From: Kitasatospora cheerisanensis KCTC 2395
GTDB taxonomy: Bacteria > Actinomycetota > Actinomycetes > Streptomycetales > Streptomycetaceae
Direction of reading: 5' to 3'
Length of the DNA stretch: 64,000 nucleotides
Assembly (NCBI RefSeq): GCF_000696185.1
Contig: NZ_KK853997.1
Coordinates: 2,316,578 to 2,380,577, forward strand
Part shown: in pieces, positions 49,388 to 58,582 of the stretch
Layout: each line of letters starts with the position of its first letter
Position numbering within the stretch: position 1 is the first letter of the stretch
Program-made: the position numbers and the translations under genes
The notes under the pieces: generated by a model
The model's database searches: none
Told to the model about the DNA's origin: nothing
What the model saw: only the letters and a program-made list of their open reading frames with translations

Positions 49388-50341
49388 GTGTCCGCTGTCG
49401 CACCCGACGGCAGGAAGCTTCTCCGCCTGGAGGTCCGCAACAGCGAGACCCCCATCGAGCGGAAGCCCGAGTGGATCAAGACCAGGGCGAAGATGGGGCC
49501 GGAGTACAACGCCCTGCACTCCCTGGTGAAGAAGGAGGGGCTGCACACGGTCTGCCAGGAGGCGGGCTGCCCCAACATCTTCGAGTGCTGGGAGGACCGC
49601 GAGGCGACCTTCCTCATCGGCGGCGACCAGTGCACCCGCCGCTGCGACTTCTGCCAGATCGACACCGGCAAGCCCGCCGAGTTCGACCGGGACGAGCCGC
49701 GCCGGGTCGCCGAGTCCATCGTCACGATGGACCTGAACTACGCCACCATCACCGGCGTCGCCCGCGACGACCTGGAGGACGGCGGCGCGTGGCTGTACGC
49801 GGAGACCGTCCGCCAGGTGCACGCGATGACGGCCGCCCGCGAGGCCGGCCGGACCGGCGTCGAGCTGCTGATCCCGGACTTCAACGCCGTCCCGGAGCAG
49901 CTCGCCGAGGTCTTCTCCTCCCGCCCCGAGGTGCTCGCGCACAACGTGGAGACGGTGCCGCGGATCTTCAAGCGGATCCGTCCGGCCTTCCGGTACGAGC
50001 GTTCGCTGGACGTCATCACCCAGGCCCGGGCGGCCGGGCTGGTCACCAAGTCGAACCTGATCCTCGGCATGGGCGAGACCCGCGAGGAGGTCAGCGAGGC
50101 CCTGTCCGACCTGGTCGACGCCGGCTGCGAGCTGATCACCATCACCCAGTACCTGCGGCCCTCGCTGCGCCACCACCCGGTGGAGCGCTGGGTGAAGCCG
50201 CAGGAGTTCGTCGAGCTCCAGGAGGAGGCCGAGGAGCTGGGCTTCGCCGGTGTGATGTCCGGCCCGCTGGTGCGCTCCTCGTACCGGGCCGGCCGGCTGT
50301 ACCGGCAGGCGCTGGAGCGCCGCGAGCAGGCGGCGGTCTGA
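49388..50341 (+). CDS. lipA: Lipoyl synthase
   Basis: This radical SAM enzyme inserts two sulfurs into the octanoyl chain. The 317-residue protein shows the auxiliary cluster motif [12 protein letters not shown], the radical [11 protein letters not shown], and the C-terminal RSSYRAG serine ligand. The start is GTG. Upstream, GTACCC-TTTG-GGGTAC (49348-49363) forms a short inverted repeat that may be regulatory. With lipB it completes lipoate synthesis. Confidence 0.97.
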   Translation: MSAVAPDGRKLLRLEVRNSETPIERKPEWIKTRAKMGPEYNALHSLVKKEGLHTVCQEAGCPNIFECWEDREATFLIGGDQCTRRCDFCQIDTGKPAEFDRDEPRRVAESIVTMDLNYATITGVARDDLEDGGAWLYAETVRQVHAMTAAREAGRTGVELLIPDFNAVPEQLAEVFSSRPEVLAHNVETVPRIFKRIRPAFRYERSLDVITQARAAGLVTKSNLILGMGETREEVSEALSDLVDAGCELITITQYLRPSLRHHPVERWVKPQEFVELQEEAEELGFAGVMSGPLVRSSYRAGRLYRQALERREQAAV

Positions 50342-50362
50342 GCCGCCGGTGAGTGCCGTGCA

Positions 50363-50394
50363 CGGAGGGCGGGCCCGTTCGGGTCCGCCCTCCG
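50363..50394 (+). terminator. Terminator of lipA
   Basis: A 15-base stem (50363-50377 with 50380-50394, one G-U pair) 21 bases after the lipA stop. Confidence 0.75.
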
Positions 50395-50481
50395 GCGCGT
50401 CCGGGCCGCCCCGCCGCGGCCGGGTCCGCCCGCCGGCGCGTCCGGGGCTGTCCGGGCTAACCGCCGACGTTTCACGTGGCA

Positions 50482-50510
50482 TTGACGGCCGGGTCACCGT
50501 ACGGTAACGG
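50482..50510 (+). promoter_or_regulatory. Candidate promoter of the small ORF after lipA
   Basis: TTGACG (50482-50487) and TAACGG (50505-50510) are separated by 17 bases. A CACGTG palindrome lies just upstream at 50473-50478. This is a plausible housekeeping promoter about 50 bases before the small ORF. Confidence 0.35.
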
Positions 50511-50558
50511 GCGTCCGGGACGCTGGAGCGGTCCCCGGGTCGAGGAGTTGGTGACGTC

Positions 50559-50711
50559 ATGCGTACCGGACTCAGGACCGCCCTGCGGCGGGCCGAACAG
50601 GTGTTGCTGATCCGCGGCGCGCGCCGCAACGCGTGGGCGGCGGTGTGCGAGAACCGGCGGCTTGCGGACGAGCGCGAGCGCCCCGTACGGGTGCCCGAGC
50701 GCAGCGCCTGA
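50559..50711 (+). CDS. Small basic protein of unknown function
   Basis: A 50-residue frame starting MRTGLRTALRRAEQVLLIRG and ending VRVPERSA, preceded by GAGGAG 11 bases before the ATG. It is Arg-rich with a possible amphipathic helix. Codon bias fits coding. No family is recognised. It sits between lipA and the DUF4191 gene on the same strand. Confidence 0.55.
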   Translation: MRTGLRTALRRAEQVLLIRGARRNAWAAVCENRRLADERERPVRVPERSA

Positions 50712-50810
50712 GACACGGTCGGTGTCCGCGCCGGGATCCGGGAAAGTCCAGGGTCACGGAACCGGCACCGCCTTGGATGATCGCCACCGCCGCCACGTAC
50801 CATGAGCGGT

Positions 50811-51497
50811 ATGGCGAGGCAAAAATCCGATACTCCTGGGCGGCTCGCACAGATCCGCCAGGCATATGTCATGACCAAGCAGGTCGACTCCAAGATCGGC
50901 CTGATCATCGCCGGCGTCGGCCTGCTGACCTTCGGCGTGTTCCTCGCCATCGGCTTCGCCCTGGACCACCCGGTCTACCTGGGCATTCTCGGTTTCGTGG
51001 TGGCAGTGCTGGCGGTCGCGATCGTGTTCGGCCGTCGTGCCGAGCGGGCCGCGTTCGGGCAGATGGAGGGCCAGCCGGGCGCGGTCGCCGCGGTGCTGGG
51101 CAACATCCGTCGCGGTTGGAGCGCCAACCAGACCCCGGTCGCGGTCACCCGCAGCCAGGACGCGGTCTACCGTGCGGTCGGCCGGGCCGGCATCGCGCTG
51201 ATCGGCGAGGGCAACCCGAACCGGGTGCGTCCGCTGCTGGCGTCCGAGAAGAAGAAGATGTCCCGCGTCGTCGGCGACATCCCGGTGCACGACATCATGG
51301 TCGGCAACGGCGAGGGCGAGATCCCGCTCAAGAAGCTGCAGATCCACCTGATGCGGCTGCCGCGGGCGATCACCGCCGCCCAGGTCACCGAGACCAACGA
51401 CCGGCTGCGGGCGCTCGGCGACCTGCTGTCGAAGGCCCCGATCCCCAAGGGCCCGATGCCGAAGGGCGCCCGGATGCCCAAGGGCGGCGCGCGCTAG
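50811..51497 (+). CDS. DUF4191 membrane protein
   Basis: The 228-residue protein starts MARQKSDTPGRLAQIRQAYVMTKQVDSKIG, then has two membrane helices (about 32-52 and 57-77), then a cytosolic domain (AAVLGNIRRGWSANQTPVAVTRSQDAVYRAVGRAGIALIGEG). The C-terminus is Lys/Pro/Gly-rich (PKGPMPKGARMPKGGAR). TACCAT at 50798-50803 ends seven bases before the ATG, so the mRNA is probably leaderless. Its place after lipA is conserved in actinobacteria. Function unknown. Confidence 0.9.
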   Translation: MARQKSDTPGRLAQIRQAYVMTKQVDSKIGLIIAGVGLLTFGVFLAIGFALDHPVYLGILGFVVAVLAVAIVFGRRAERAAFGQMEGQPGAVAAVLGNIRRGWSANQTPVAVTRSQDAVYRAVGRAGIALIGEGNPNRVRPLLASEKKKMSRVVGDIPVHDIMVGNGEGEIPLKKLQIHLMRLPRAITAAQVTETNDRLRALGDLLSKAPIPKGPMPKGARMPKGGAR

Positions 51498-51520
51498 GCG
51501 CCCACTCCCCCGTAGGACAC

Positions 51521-51561
51521 CACGGCCCCGCTCGCGAGATTCCTCTCCGCGAGCGGGGCCG
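51521..51561. terminator. Bidirectional terminator between the DUF4191 and RDD genes
   Basis: A perfect 14-base stem (51521-51534 with 51548-51561) with a 13-base loop lies between the converging genes. Confidence 0.8.
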
Positions 51562-51639
51562 TTCGACGTTCCGGGAGCGTTCCGGGTGCGCTGCCGTTCC
51601 GGAGGTGCTCCCGGGGTCGTTCCCGGCGGTGCTTCCGGG

Positions 51640-52106
51640 TCAGATCCGGACCTCGACGGTGCCGACGGCCTTGTCGTGCAGGCCGCGGGTGTCGCGGTCC
51701 CAGACGGCGGCCGGGATGACCAGGCAGAGCAGCAGGGTGCGCAGCAGCACCTGCGGGATGGTGGCGCGGCGGCCGTCGAGGCGGACCACCCGCAGGCCGA
51801 ACAGGCGCTTGCCGATGGTGGTGCCGGTGGTGGCCAGGAACAGCACGGTGACCGCGTAGCACAGCGGGGTGGTCCACAGGTTGGCCGCGCCCTGGTCGCC
51901 GCCCGAGATCAGGCCGTAGGCGACCAGGCTGACCAGCCAGCCGTCCACGAACAGGGCGCCGATCCGGCGGCCGGGCCGGCGATCGAGCCGGGGCCGGCGG
52001 GCGGCAGGCCGAGGCGCTCGCCGCGGTGGCCGAAGTCGGCGCCCATCTTCTCGGCGGCCGCCTTCGGGCCGTCGATCCACGATCCGAGTGCTTCTCTGGT
52101 GTCCAC
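51640..52106 (-). CDS. RDD-family membrane protein, frameshifted in this sequence
   Basis: The GTG at 52104-52106 starts VDTREALGSWIDGPKAAAEKMGADFGHRGERLGLPPAGPGSIAG. After that the sequence continues in another frame as GRRIGALFVDGWLVSLVAYGLISG, the RDD helix 1, with helix 2 AVTVLFLATTGTTIGKRLFGLRVV and helix 3 PQVLLRTLLLCLVIPAAVW, ending TVEVRI at 51640. Adding one base in the GGG run at 51973-51975 (CCC on the coding strand) gives one protein of about 155 residues. RDD proteins are small multi-helix membrane proteins of unclear function. It is divergent from glnA. Confidence 0.85.
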
Positions 52107-52304
52107 GGATCCACCCTAACCGGGCTTACCGCCGCGGCCGGTGCCGGGCCCGCGGCGGGGCGCGCCCGGCCGGAATCCCGTCGGGGTGAACCGGGGTTCG
52201 GCCGACTGCCAGGAGTGGTCTGAACCATTCTGGGTAGACGTCATCTGTGGGGCCGTCGATTTGCCCCGGACCGTACCGCTTTGCCGCCCGCCCGAATGGC
52301 CTGG

Positions 52305-52342
52305 TTAACATGTGGGAAACAGTCGAGTCACGATCAGGAAAC
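52305..52342 (+). promoter_or_regulatory. GlnR box upstream of glnA
   Basis: Four half sites follow at exact six-base spacers: TTAAC (52305-52309), GAAAC (52316-52320), GTCAC (52327-52331) and GAAAC (52338-52342). This matches the established actinobacterial GlnR consensus gTnAC-n6-GaAAC repeated twice. GlnR activates glnA under nitrogen limitation. The remainder of the 322-base gap 52107-52428 holds no gene. Confidence 0.9.
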
Positions 52343-52428
52343 GGGTCATTCCTATCGTGAGCCCCCTGCACGGGGGCTCCCGTCGTCCCTGACGGAGGCT
52401 CAGACCCGCACGCCGAGGAGGAGTACGG

Positions 52429-53841
52429 ATGTTCACCAACGCCGACGAGGTGAAGCAGTACATCGCGGACAACGACATCAAGTTCGTCGACGTCCGGTTC
52501 TGCGACCTGCCGGGCGTGTTGCAGCACCTCGCCGTTCCGGCCGACACCTTCGACCCGAACGAGACGCTGATGTTCGACGGCTCCTCGATCCGCGGCTTCC
52601 AGGCCATCCACGAGTCCGACATGGCGCTCGTCCCGGACCTCGCCACCGCCCGGCTGGACCCGTTCCGCACCGAGAAGCACCTCAACATCAACTTCTTCAT
52701 CCAGGACCCGATCACCGGCGAGGCCTACAGCCGCGACCCGCGGAACGTGGCCCGCAAGGCCGAGGCGTACCTCGCCTCCTCCGGCATCGCGGACACCGCC
52801 TACTTCGGGCCCGAGGCCGAGTTCTACGTCTTCGACTCGGTGCGCTTCGAGACCAGCGCCAACGCGTCCTACTACCACATCGACTCGGTCGCGGGCGCCT
52901 GGAACACCGGCTCCGCGGAGGGCGACGTCCGCGGCTACAAGGTCAAGTACAAGGGCGGCTACTTCCCCGTCCCCCCGGTCGACCACTTCGCCGACCTGCG
53001 CGCCGAGATGTCCCTCGAACTCGGCCGCGCCGGGCTGACCGTGGAGCGCCAGCACCACGAGGTCGGCACCGCCGGGCAGGCCGAGATCAACTACAGGTTC
53101 AACACCCTGCTGCACGCCGCGGACGACCTGATGCTGTTCAAATACATCATCAAGAACGTCGCCTGGCGGGCCGGCAAGACCGCGACCTTCATGCCCAAGC
53201 CGATCTTCGGCGACAACGGTTCCGGCATGCACGTCCACCAGTCGCTGTGGACGAACGGCACCCCGCTGTTCTACGACGAGCAGGGCTACGCGGGCCTGTC
53301 CGACACCGCCCGCTACTACATCGGCGGCATCCTCAAGCACGCCCCGTCGCTGCTCGCCTTCACCAACCCGTCGGTGAACTCCTACCACCGGCTGGTCCCC
53401 GGCTTCGAGGCGCCGGTCAACCTGGTCTACTCGCAGCGCAACCGCTCCGCCGCGATCCGGATCCCGATCACCGGCTCCAACGCCAAGGCCAAGCGCATCG
53501 AGTTCCGCGCCCCCGACCCGGCCTCCAACCCGTACCTGGCCTTCTCCGCCATGCTGATGGCCGGCCTCGACGGCATCAAGAACAAGATCGAGCCCGCCGA
53601 GCCCGTCGACAAGGACCTCTACGAGCTCGCCCCCGACGAGCACGCCGCCGTCCCCCAGGTCCCCGCCTCGCTCGGCGCCGTCCTCGACGCCCTCGAAGCC
53701 GACCACGAGTACCTCCTGGCCGGCGGCGTCTTCACCACCGACCTGATCGAGACCTGGATCGACTACAAGCGCACCCAGGAGATCGCCCCCATCGCCCTCC
53801 GCCCGCACCCGCACGAGTTCGAGCTGTACTACGACCTGTAG
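52429..53841 (+). CDS. glnA: Glutamine synthetase type I
   Basis: The 470-residue dodecameric enzyme makes glutamine from glutamate and ammonia. Motifs include [24 protein letters not shown] (metal Glu), [28 protein letters not shown], the substrate segment [15 protein letters not shown], and the adenylylation Tyr region [11 protein letters not shown]. The Tyr suggests control by GlnE-type adenylylation. The ATG follows GAGGAG. The GlnR box upstream shows nitrogen control. Confidence 0.97.
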   Translation: MFTNADEVKQYIADNDIKFVDVRFCDLPGVLQHLAVPADTFDPNETLMFDGSSIRGFQAIHESDMALVPDLATARLDPFRTEKHLNINFFIQDPITGEAYSRDPRNVARKAEAYLASSGIADTAYFGPEAEFYVFDSVRFETSANASYYHIDSVAGAWNTGSAEGDVRGYKVKYKGGYFPVPPVDHFADLRAEMSLELGRAGLTVERQHHEVGTAGQAEINYRFNTLLHAADDLMLFKYIIKNVAWRAGKTATFMPKPIFGDNGSGMHVHQSLWTNGTPLFYDEQGYAGLSDTARYYIGGILKHAPSLLAFTNPSVNSYHRLVPGFEAPVNLVYSQRNRSAAIRIPITGSNAKAKRIEFRAPDPASNPYLAFSAMLMAGLDGIKNKIEPAEPVDKDLYELAPDEHAAVPQVPASLGAVLDALEADHEYLLAGGVFTTDLIETWIDYKRTQEIAPIALRPHPHEFELYYDL

Positions 53842-53847
53842 GAGGGC

Positions 53848-53881
53848 CGTGCGGTGCCGGGCGGGTGTCCGGCACCGCACG
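53848..53881. terminator. Bidirectional terminator between glnA and the alpha-galactosidase gene
   Basis: A perfect 13-base stem (53848-53860 with 53869-53881) with an eight-base loop between the converging genes. Confidence 0.82.
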
Positions 53882-53901
53882 TCGAGGGCGTTGCGGGTGG
53901 G

Positions 53902-56028
53902 TCAGCAGGTGAGGACCGGGGATGCCCAGTCGGCGTGGTCGCTGTTGTTGCCGTCGCCGCCGTCGGTGACGACGAGGTGGAGTTCGTTGGCGCCGGTGAG
54001 GTCGGCGGTGAGGTGCTTGGCGCCGGCGGCGGCGTTCAGTACGCCGCTGTCGGCGGCCTTGGTGCCGTCCTTCCAGATCTGGAAGGCGACGGTGCCGCGG
54101 CCCATGGCCTCGGCGTCGACGCCGACGTCGGTGGTCAGCGAGGTGCAGGCGCCGCCGAGGTAGTAGACGATCTCGCTGGGCGCGTTGGTGCCCAGGCCCT
54201 TGGCGTAGGTCGCCCCGTTGATGGTGATGGTGTGTCCGTCGCCGGACTGGTTGTCGCCGTTGCTGGTGTCCTTCTCGACCTGGCCCCAGCCGTTGCTGGC
54301 GGAGGTCCAGGTGAGGTCGGAGAGCTGGTGGGCGCCGGCGGCGGGGCCGTTGCCGCAGGCGATCCGGGCGTCGGCCCAGTCGGCGTGGTCCCAGCTGGTG
54401 CCGTCGCCGCCGTCGGTGACCACCAGGCGCAGGGTGGCGGCGCCGGTGAGGTCGACGGCGAGTTTCTTCGCCGGGTCCTTGCCGGTGAGCCTTCCGCTGT
54501 CGGCGGCGAGGGTTCCGTCCTTGAAGATCCGGAACACGGCGGAGCCGTTGCCGGAGGTCTCGTCGTCGATGCCGACGGCGGTCACCAGGTTCTTGCAGGC
54601 GCCGCCGAGGTTGAAGGTGAGGTCGCTGGCGGCGTTGGTGCCGATGCCCTTGGCGTAGGTGGTGCCGCGGATGGACAGGGTGTGGCCGTCACCGGCGGCC
54701 CAGTCGCCGTTGCTGCGGTCGCGCTCGACCGGGCCCCAGCCGTTGAGCTGGGCGAGGAACGGCAGGTCGCTGAGCTGGCTCATGCCGGTGGGCGGCGGGA
54801 CGGGCGTGCTCGGGGTGACCCGGAACATCGCGGTGCCGTGGCCGGGGACGGTGGCGCTGATCGTCCCGGTGCTGATGCCGGTCTTCTTCGACCACAGGTC
54901 CTTGACCGTGTACGAGGGCGCGCCGCCGATGCCGACGGCCTGCACGGTGGTGGTGAGGGTGGCTTCGTAGGAGCCCTCGTTGGTGAGGGTGACCGCGCGG
55001 CCGCCGTCGGCCAGCGGCTTCGACATGACGACCAGGCCGTTGTCGCTGGAGACCACCGAGCCCTGCTTGCCCAGCGGGTCCTGGTCGACGGCGATGACGT
55101 CGGCGTTGGTGAGGATGTCGAGCGTCTCCTGCTGGGCGGTGCGCAGGTCTGCGCCGATCAGCAGGGGTGCGGCCATCTCGGCCCAGAGGCTGAAGTGGGT
55201 GCGGTACTCGGTGCCGGTCATGCCGCCGTTGCCGACCTCCAGCATGTCCGGGTCGTTGAAGGCGCCGGGCTTGGCGTACGCGGAGAGTCCCTGGTTGGCG
55301 TGCGCGATGGAGATCATGCTCTGCCAGGTGTCGCTGATGTCGCCGGTGGTGCGCCAGGAGTTGCCGACCGGAGGCGCCCAGTTCCACGGGCCGGTGGAGC
55401 CCCATTCGCAGATGCTGTAGAGGATCGGCCGGCCGGTCTTCTTCAGCGCGTCGCCCATCGCCTTGTAGCGGGTCTGCGCGTCGACGCCCATGTTGTTGCA
55501 GTTGTCGTACTTGAGGTAGTCGACGCCCCAGGAGGCCCACAGGTCGGCGTCCTGCTGTTCGTGGCCGAGGCCGCCGGGGAAGCCCTTGACGTCGCAGGTG
55601 TGGATGCCGGCGCTGGAGTAGAGGCCGAACTTCAGGCCCTTGCCGTGGACGTAGTCCGCGAGCGCCTTGATGCCGTGCGGGAACCGGACCGGGTCGGGCA
55701 CCAGGTTGCCGGACAGGTCCCGGACGGGCAGGGCCCAGCAGTCGTCGAGGTTGACGTACTGGTAGCCGGCCGCTTTGAGGCCCTTGCTGACGAACAGGTC
55801 GGCGATGCCCTTGACCAGGTCCTCGTTGAACTGGGATCCGCACCAGGTGGTGTTCCAGTTGTTGAAGCCCATCTGGGGGGTCAGGTTGAGGCCGTTGTCG
55901 AGTGCCAGCGCCGGTGGTGCGGTGGCGAGTTGGGCGCCGACGACGAGTGCGCCGCCGCCGGCCAGCAGGGTGAGGGACGTCAGCGCGGCTCCGAGGCGGC
56001 GGGACAGTTGTGCGCGTAAGGGCTGCAA
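53902..56028 (-). CDS. Secreted GH27 alpha-galactosidase with two NPCBM domains
   Basis: The 708-residue enzyme hydrolyses terminal alpha-galactosides outside the cell. A Sec signal peptide ends near residue 42 (ALALDNGLNLTPQMGF). The GH27 barrel covers about 43-330, with the nucleophile Asp in VDYLKYDNCNN and the acid/base Asp in FNDPDMLEVGN, followed by the beta-sandwich. Two NPCBM-like domains follow (about 430-565 and 570-708), each starting LSDL...NGWGPVE/NGWGQVE and sharing DGHTxxIxGxTYAKGxGTNA and VVTDGGDG segments. The TTG start has GGAGG upstream. It faces glnA and is 160 bases downstream of a second GH27 gene on the same strand. Confidence 0.94.
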   Translation of the reverse strand: MQPLRAQLSRRLGAALTSLTLLAGGGALVVGAQLATAPPALALDNGLNLTPQMGFNNWNTTWCGSQFNEDLVKGIADLFVSKGLKAAGYQYVNLDDCWALPVRDLSGNLVPDPVRFPHGIKALADYVHGKGLKFGLYSSAGIHTCDVKGFPGGLGHEQQDADLWASWGVDYLKYDNCNNMGVDAQTRYKAMGDALKKTGRPILYSICEWGSTGPWNWAPPVGNSWRTTGDISDTWQSMISIAHANQGLSAYAKPGAFNDPDMLEVGNGGMTGTEYRTHFSLWAEMAAPLLIGADLRTAQQETLDILTNADVIAVDQDPLGKQGSVVSSDNGLVVMSKPLADGGRAVTLTNEGSYEATLTTTVQAVGIGGAPSYTVKDLWSKKTGISTGTISATVPGHGTAMFRVTPSTPVPPPTGMSQLSDLPFLAQLNGWGPVERDRSNGDWAAGDGHTLSIRGTTYAKGIGTNAASDLTFNLGGACKNLVTAVGIDDETSGNGSAVFRIFKDGTLAADSGRLTGKDPAKKLAVDLTGAATLRLVVTDGGDGTSWDHADWADARIACGNGPAAGAHQLSDLTWTSASNGWGQVEKDTSNGDNQSGDGHTITINGATYAKGLGTNAPSEIVYYLGGACTSLTTDVGVDAEAMGRGTVAFQIWKDGTKAADSGVLNAAAGAKHLTADLTGANELHLVVTDGGDGNNSDHADWASPVLTC

Positions 56029-56188
56029 GGTTCCTCCCGGGGAACGAGACGTGCGGAACTCGACCGCACGGACAGTGGATCGGGGCGGAGCCGTCGCGCG
56101 GTCCGCGCCACGCCGCGGCGTGGGCCGGACGGAGCGGGGCTCCTCGGCGGAGGGTGCGGCACCCTCCGGGCTCGGTGGGTCCGCCGGT

Positions 56189-58267
56189 TCAGGACAGCAG
56201 GCTCCAGGACTGGCCGGCGGCCGATCCGTCGGGCCGGTCGAGGACGACGGCGGACGCGGGCGCGGACTGCGGGGCGTCCAGTGCGAGGCCGGTGGCGACG
56301 TTGGTGATGGTCAGCGCGCCGGTGGCGGTGTTCTGGACGACGCGCCACTTCTGGTGGGGACTGTCGGGGTCGTAGCGGTTGAGGACCCAGGCCGCGCCGC
56401 CGGGCGCGGCCGGCCCGGTGAGGGTGCCGTGCACCTGGGTGTCGGTGAAGCAGTCGTCGGTGATGTGCACCGTGCCGTCGGCGTTGGCGTCGAAGCGCCA
56501 CCGCTCCGAGGTGTGCCAGTCCCACCAGGTGTTGATGTCGGTGGTCGAGCCGTCGGGGGCGCTGCATATGCCCCGGACCTCCAGGGCCTGGCCGGCGGTG
56601 CCGCCGGCGCTGATGCCGTGGTAGCGGCCGTCGCCGATCACCGCCGCGGGGACGGTGGCGGGCAGGGCCCTGAGCCGGTACATGGCGGTGCCGTGCGGGG
56701 CGAGCGTGGCGCCGAGCGTGCCGGTGAGGTCGCCGGTGGCTCCGGTCCACAGCTCCTTGGAGGAGTAGCCGGGGCCGGTCAGCCCGAGCGCGCCCAGGGT
56801 GGTGGAGACGGTCCGGGCGGAGTTCGGGTCCTGGTTGACCAGCAGGACGGCGGTGTCGCCGTTGGCCAGCTGCCGCTTGAGGACCAGCGGGTCGGTGGGG
56901 CCGTTCGGCGGGTTGCCGACCAGGGTGGCGGGCTTGCCGAGGCTGTCCTGGTCGACGGCGATGACGTCGGCGTTCTTGTAGACGGCGAGCGCGGAGTCGC
57001 TGATGCCCGTGGACCAGGTGTAGCCGTCGGAGCTGTGCTGGGAGTCGGCGGCGCTGCGCAGGTCGGCGCCGGAGATCAGCGGGGAGGCCGTCATGGCGAG
57101 GATCGACATCTCGCTGCGGGACTCGGTGTCGTTCATCGGCTTGTGGCAGGTGCAGGTGTCGGTGGTGCCGTAGAGGCCGTACGGGTCGAGCCAGCCGGCG
57201 AACATCATGTCCAGGTCGTTCCAGCTGCCCGGCCGGACGTTGCCCGGGTACTGCAGCGCGGTCCGCAACTGGCCGTCGAGGAGCACGCCTTCCAGGTCCG
57301 GGCCGCGGTCGCCGCCGATCCGGCAGAGGTTCGCGACCTGACCGCACCAGATGCCGGTCGGCGCGTAGCCGGGGGCCTGCCGGGCGGGGGTGCCGGCCGC
57401 CGCGATCACCGGGTCGGTGCGGGCGGGGTCGTCGCCGGCCAGCAGGTGCGGGACGCCGGTGTGCACGGGCTGGGCGGACACGCTCAGCACGACGCGCGGC
57501 CGGCCCCGGGCGGCGGAGGCGGCGTCCAGGGCGCGCTGGAAGTCCTGCGTGCGGGCGTAGAGGGAGCGGGTCAGCTCGCGGCCCTCGCCCTGGGTTCCGT
57601 AGTCGTACCCGTCCGGGCCGACGATCGGCGGGCCGTAGGGGCAGTCGTCGTACTTGACGAAGTCGACGCCCCAGGCGACGAAGTCGGCGGCGTCGGTCGA
57701 CTCGTGGCCGAGGCTGCCCGGGTGCCCCTGGCAGGTGGTGTACGTGCCGGTGGCGTAGAGGCCGAACTTCATGCCCTTGCTGTGGGCGTACCACGACAGG
57801 TACTGGATGCCGTTGAGGGTCTGCCCGTCGACGGTGCGCGCCGGGAAGCGGTCCGGGTCCGGAATCAGGTGACCCGTCGTCAGGTCGAAGCCGGTGCCGT
57901 CGGTGCCGCTGGTGGGGTTGCGGTCGGCGTCGTAGAGCTGCATCGCGCCGTAGGAGTTCTTGGCGAAGTCGGCGGTCTGGCCGTCGCGGTGGGAGAGCGA
58001 CCAGCCGTCGTCGATGGTGACGGTGTCGTAGCCGGCCGCCACCAGGCCCTTGGAGGACATGAAGTCGATGGTCTGGACGACCTGTTGCTGGGTCACCGCG
58101 GTGCCCAGGGTGTTCCAGGAGTTCCAGCCCATCGGCGGGGTGAGGGCGCGGCCGTTGTCGAGAGCGGCGGCGGGGGTGGAGGCGGCGACGGCGGCCGTCA
58201 GGCCGGACGCCGCGAGGGACAGCGCCGCGAGGGCGTGCAGCAGGGGGCGTAACGCGGGTGGACGCAT
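56189..58267 (-). CDS. Secreted GH27-family glycosidase with C-terminal ricin-type beta-trefoil
   Basis: The ATG at 58265-58267 (GGAG upstream) gives 692 residues. A Sec signal ends near residue 36 (STPAAALDNGRALTPPMGWNSWN). The GH27 barrel has the nucleophile Asp in VDFVKYDDCPYG and the acid/base Asp in SWNDLDMMFAG. The loop before it is unusual: SVSAQPVHTGVPHLLAGDDPARTDP replaces the common LYSICEWG segment, so specificity may differ. The C-terminal 150 residues form a ricin/CBM13-like domain with three Q/xW repeats (SERWRF, HQKWRV, GQSWSLL). It probably acts with the neighbouring alpha-galactosidase on plant galactosides or arabinopyranosides. Confidence 0.9.
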   Translation of the reverse strand: MRPPALRPLLHALAALSLAASGLTAAVAASTPAAALDNGRALTPPMGWNSWNTLGTAVTQQQVVQTIDFMSSKGLVAAGYDTVTIDDGWSLSHRDGQTADFAKNSYGAMQLYDADRNPTSGTDGTGFDLTTGHLIPDPDRFPARTVDGQTLNGIQYLSWYAHSKGMKFGLYATGTYTTCQGHPGSLGHESTDAADFVAWGVDFVKYDDCPYGPPIVGPDGYDYGTQGEGRELTRSLYARTQDFQRALDAASAARGRPRVVLSVSAQPVHTGVPHLLAGDDPARTDPVIAAAGTPARQAPGYAPTGIWCGQVANLCRIGGDRGPDLEGVLLDGQLRTALQYPGNVRPGSWNDLDMMFAGWLDPYGLYGTTDTCTCHKPMNDTESRSEMSILAMTASPLISGADLRSAADSQHSSDGYTWSTGISDSALAVYKNADVIAVDQDSLGKPATLVGNPPNGPTDPLVLKRQLANGDTAVLLVNQDPNSARTVSTTLGALGLTGPGYSSKELWTGATGDLTGTLGATLAPHGTAMYRLRALPATVPAAVIGDGRYHGISAGGTAGQALEVRGICSAPDGSTTDINTWWDWHTSERWRFDANADGTVHITDDCFTDTQVHGTLTGPAAPGGAAWVLNRYDPDSPHQKWRVVQNTATGALTITNVATGLALDAPQSAPASAVVLDRPDGSAAGQSWSLLS

Positions 58268-58477
58268 GGGGGCGCTCCAGGTGAGCGTGTGAGGGAATGT
58301 CGCATGGCGGTCGGTTCTGTTGAATCCATCTCCAGGGGTTGGCGACCGGAGGAACTTCCAACAGAAAGCAACGCATGGTAGCCAGACCGGAAACCAGCCC
58401 TCAAGACCCCGAACGCGCCGTCCTGGCAACGGTTCAAGCCGAACTGACGTCACGGGCGGGCACCGCTGCACCCGCTC

Positions 58478-58506
58478 TTGACATGTCAGTGCAATGGCAC
58501 TGTGAT
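58478..58506 (+). promoter_or_regulatory. Promoter of the sugar ABC operon with overlapping inverted repeat
   Basis: A perfect -35 TTGACA (58478-58483) and -10 TGTGAT (58501-58506) are spaced by 17 bases. The inverted repeat CAGTGC-AATG-GCACTG (58487-58502) fills the spacer and touches the -10, the classic place for a repressor site. A looser outer repeat TGACA/TGTCA surrounds it. The 315-base gap 58268-58582 to the divergent GH27 gene contains no gene. Confidence 0.7.
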
Positions 58507-58582
58507 GTGTCAGTCGCGTTCGAGCATGTTGGTTTCTGGTGGTTTACGGGCCGCCGGAGCCCGGTGCGAAGGAGCCTCCCTC

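Noticed and set aside
50395..50470. Short GC-rich repeats after the lipA terminator
   Set aside because: GGCGCGTCCGGG-like copies are short and expected by composition; no clear unit or function.
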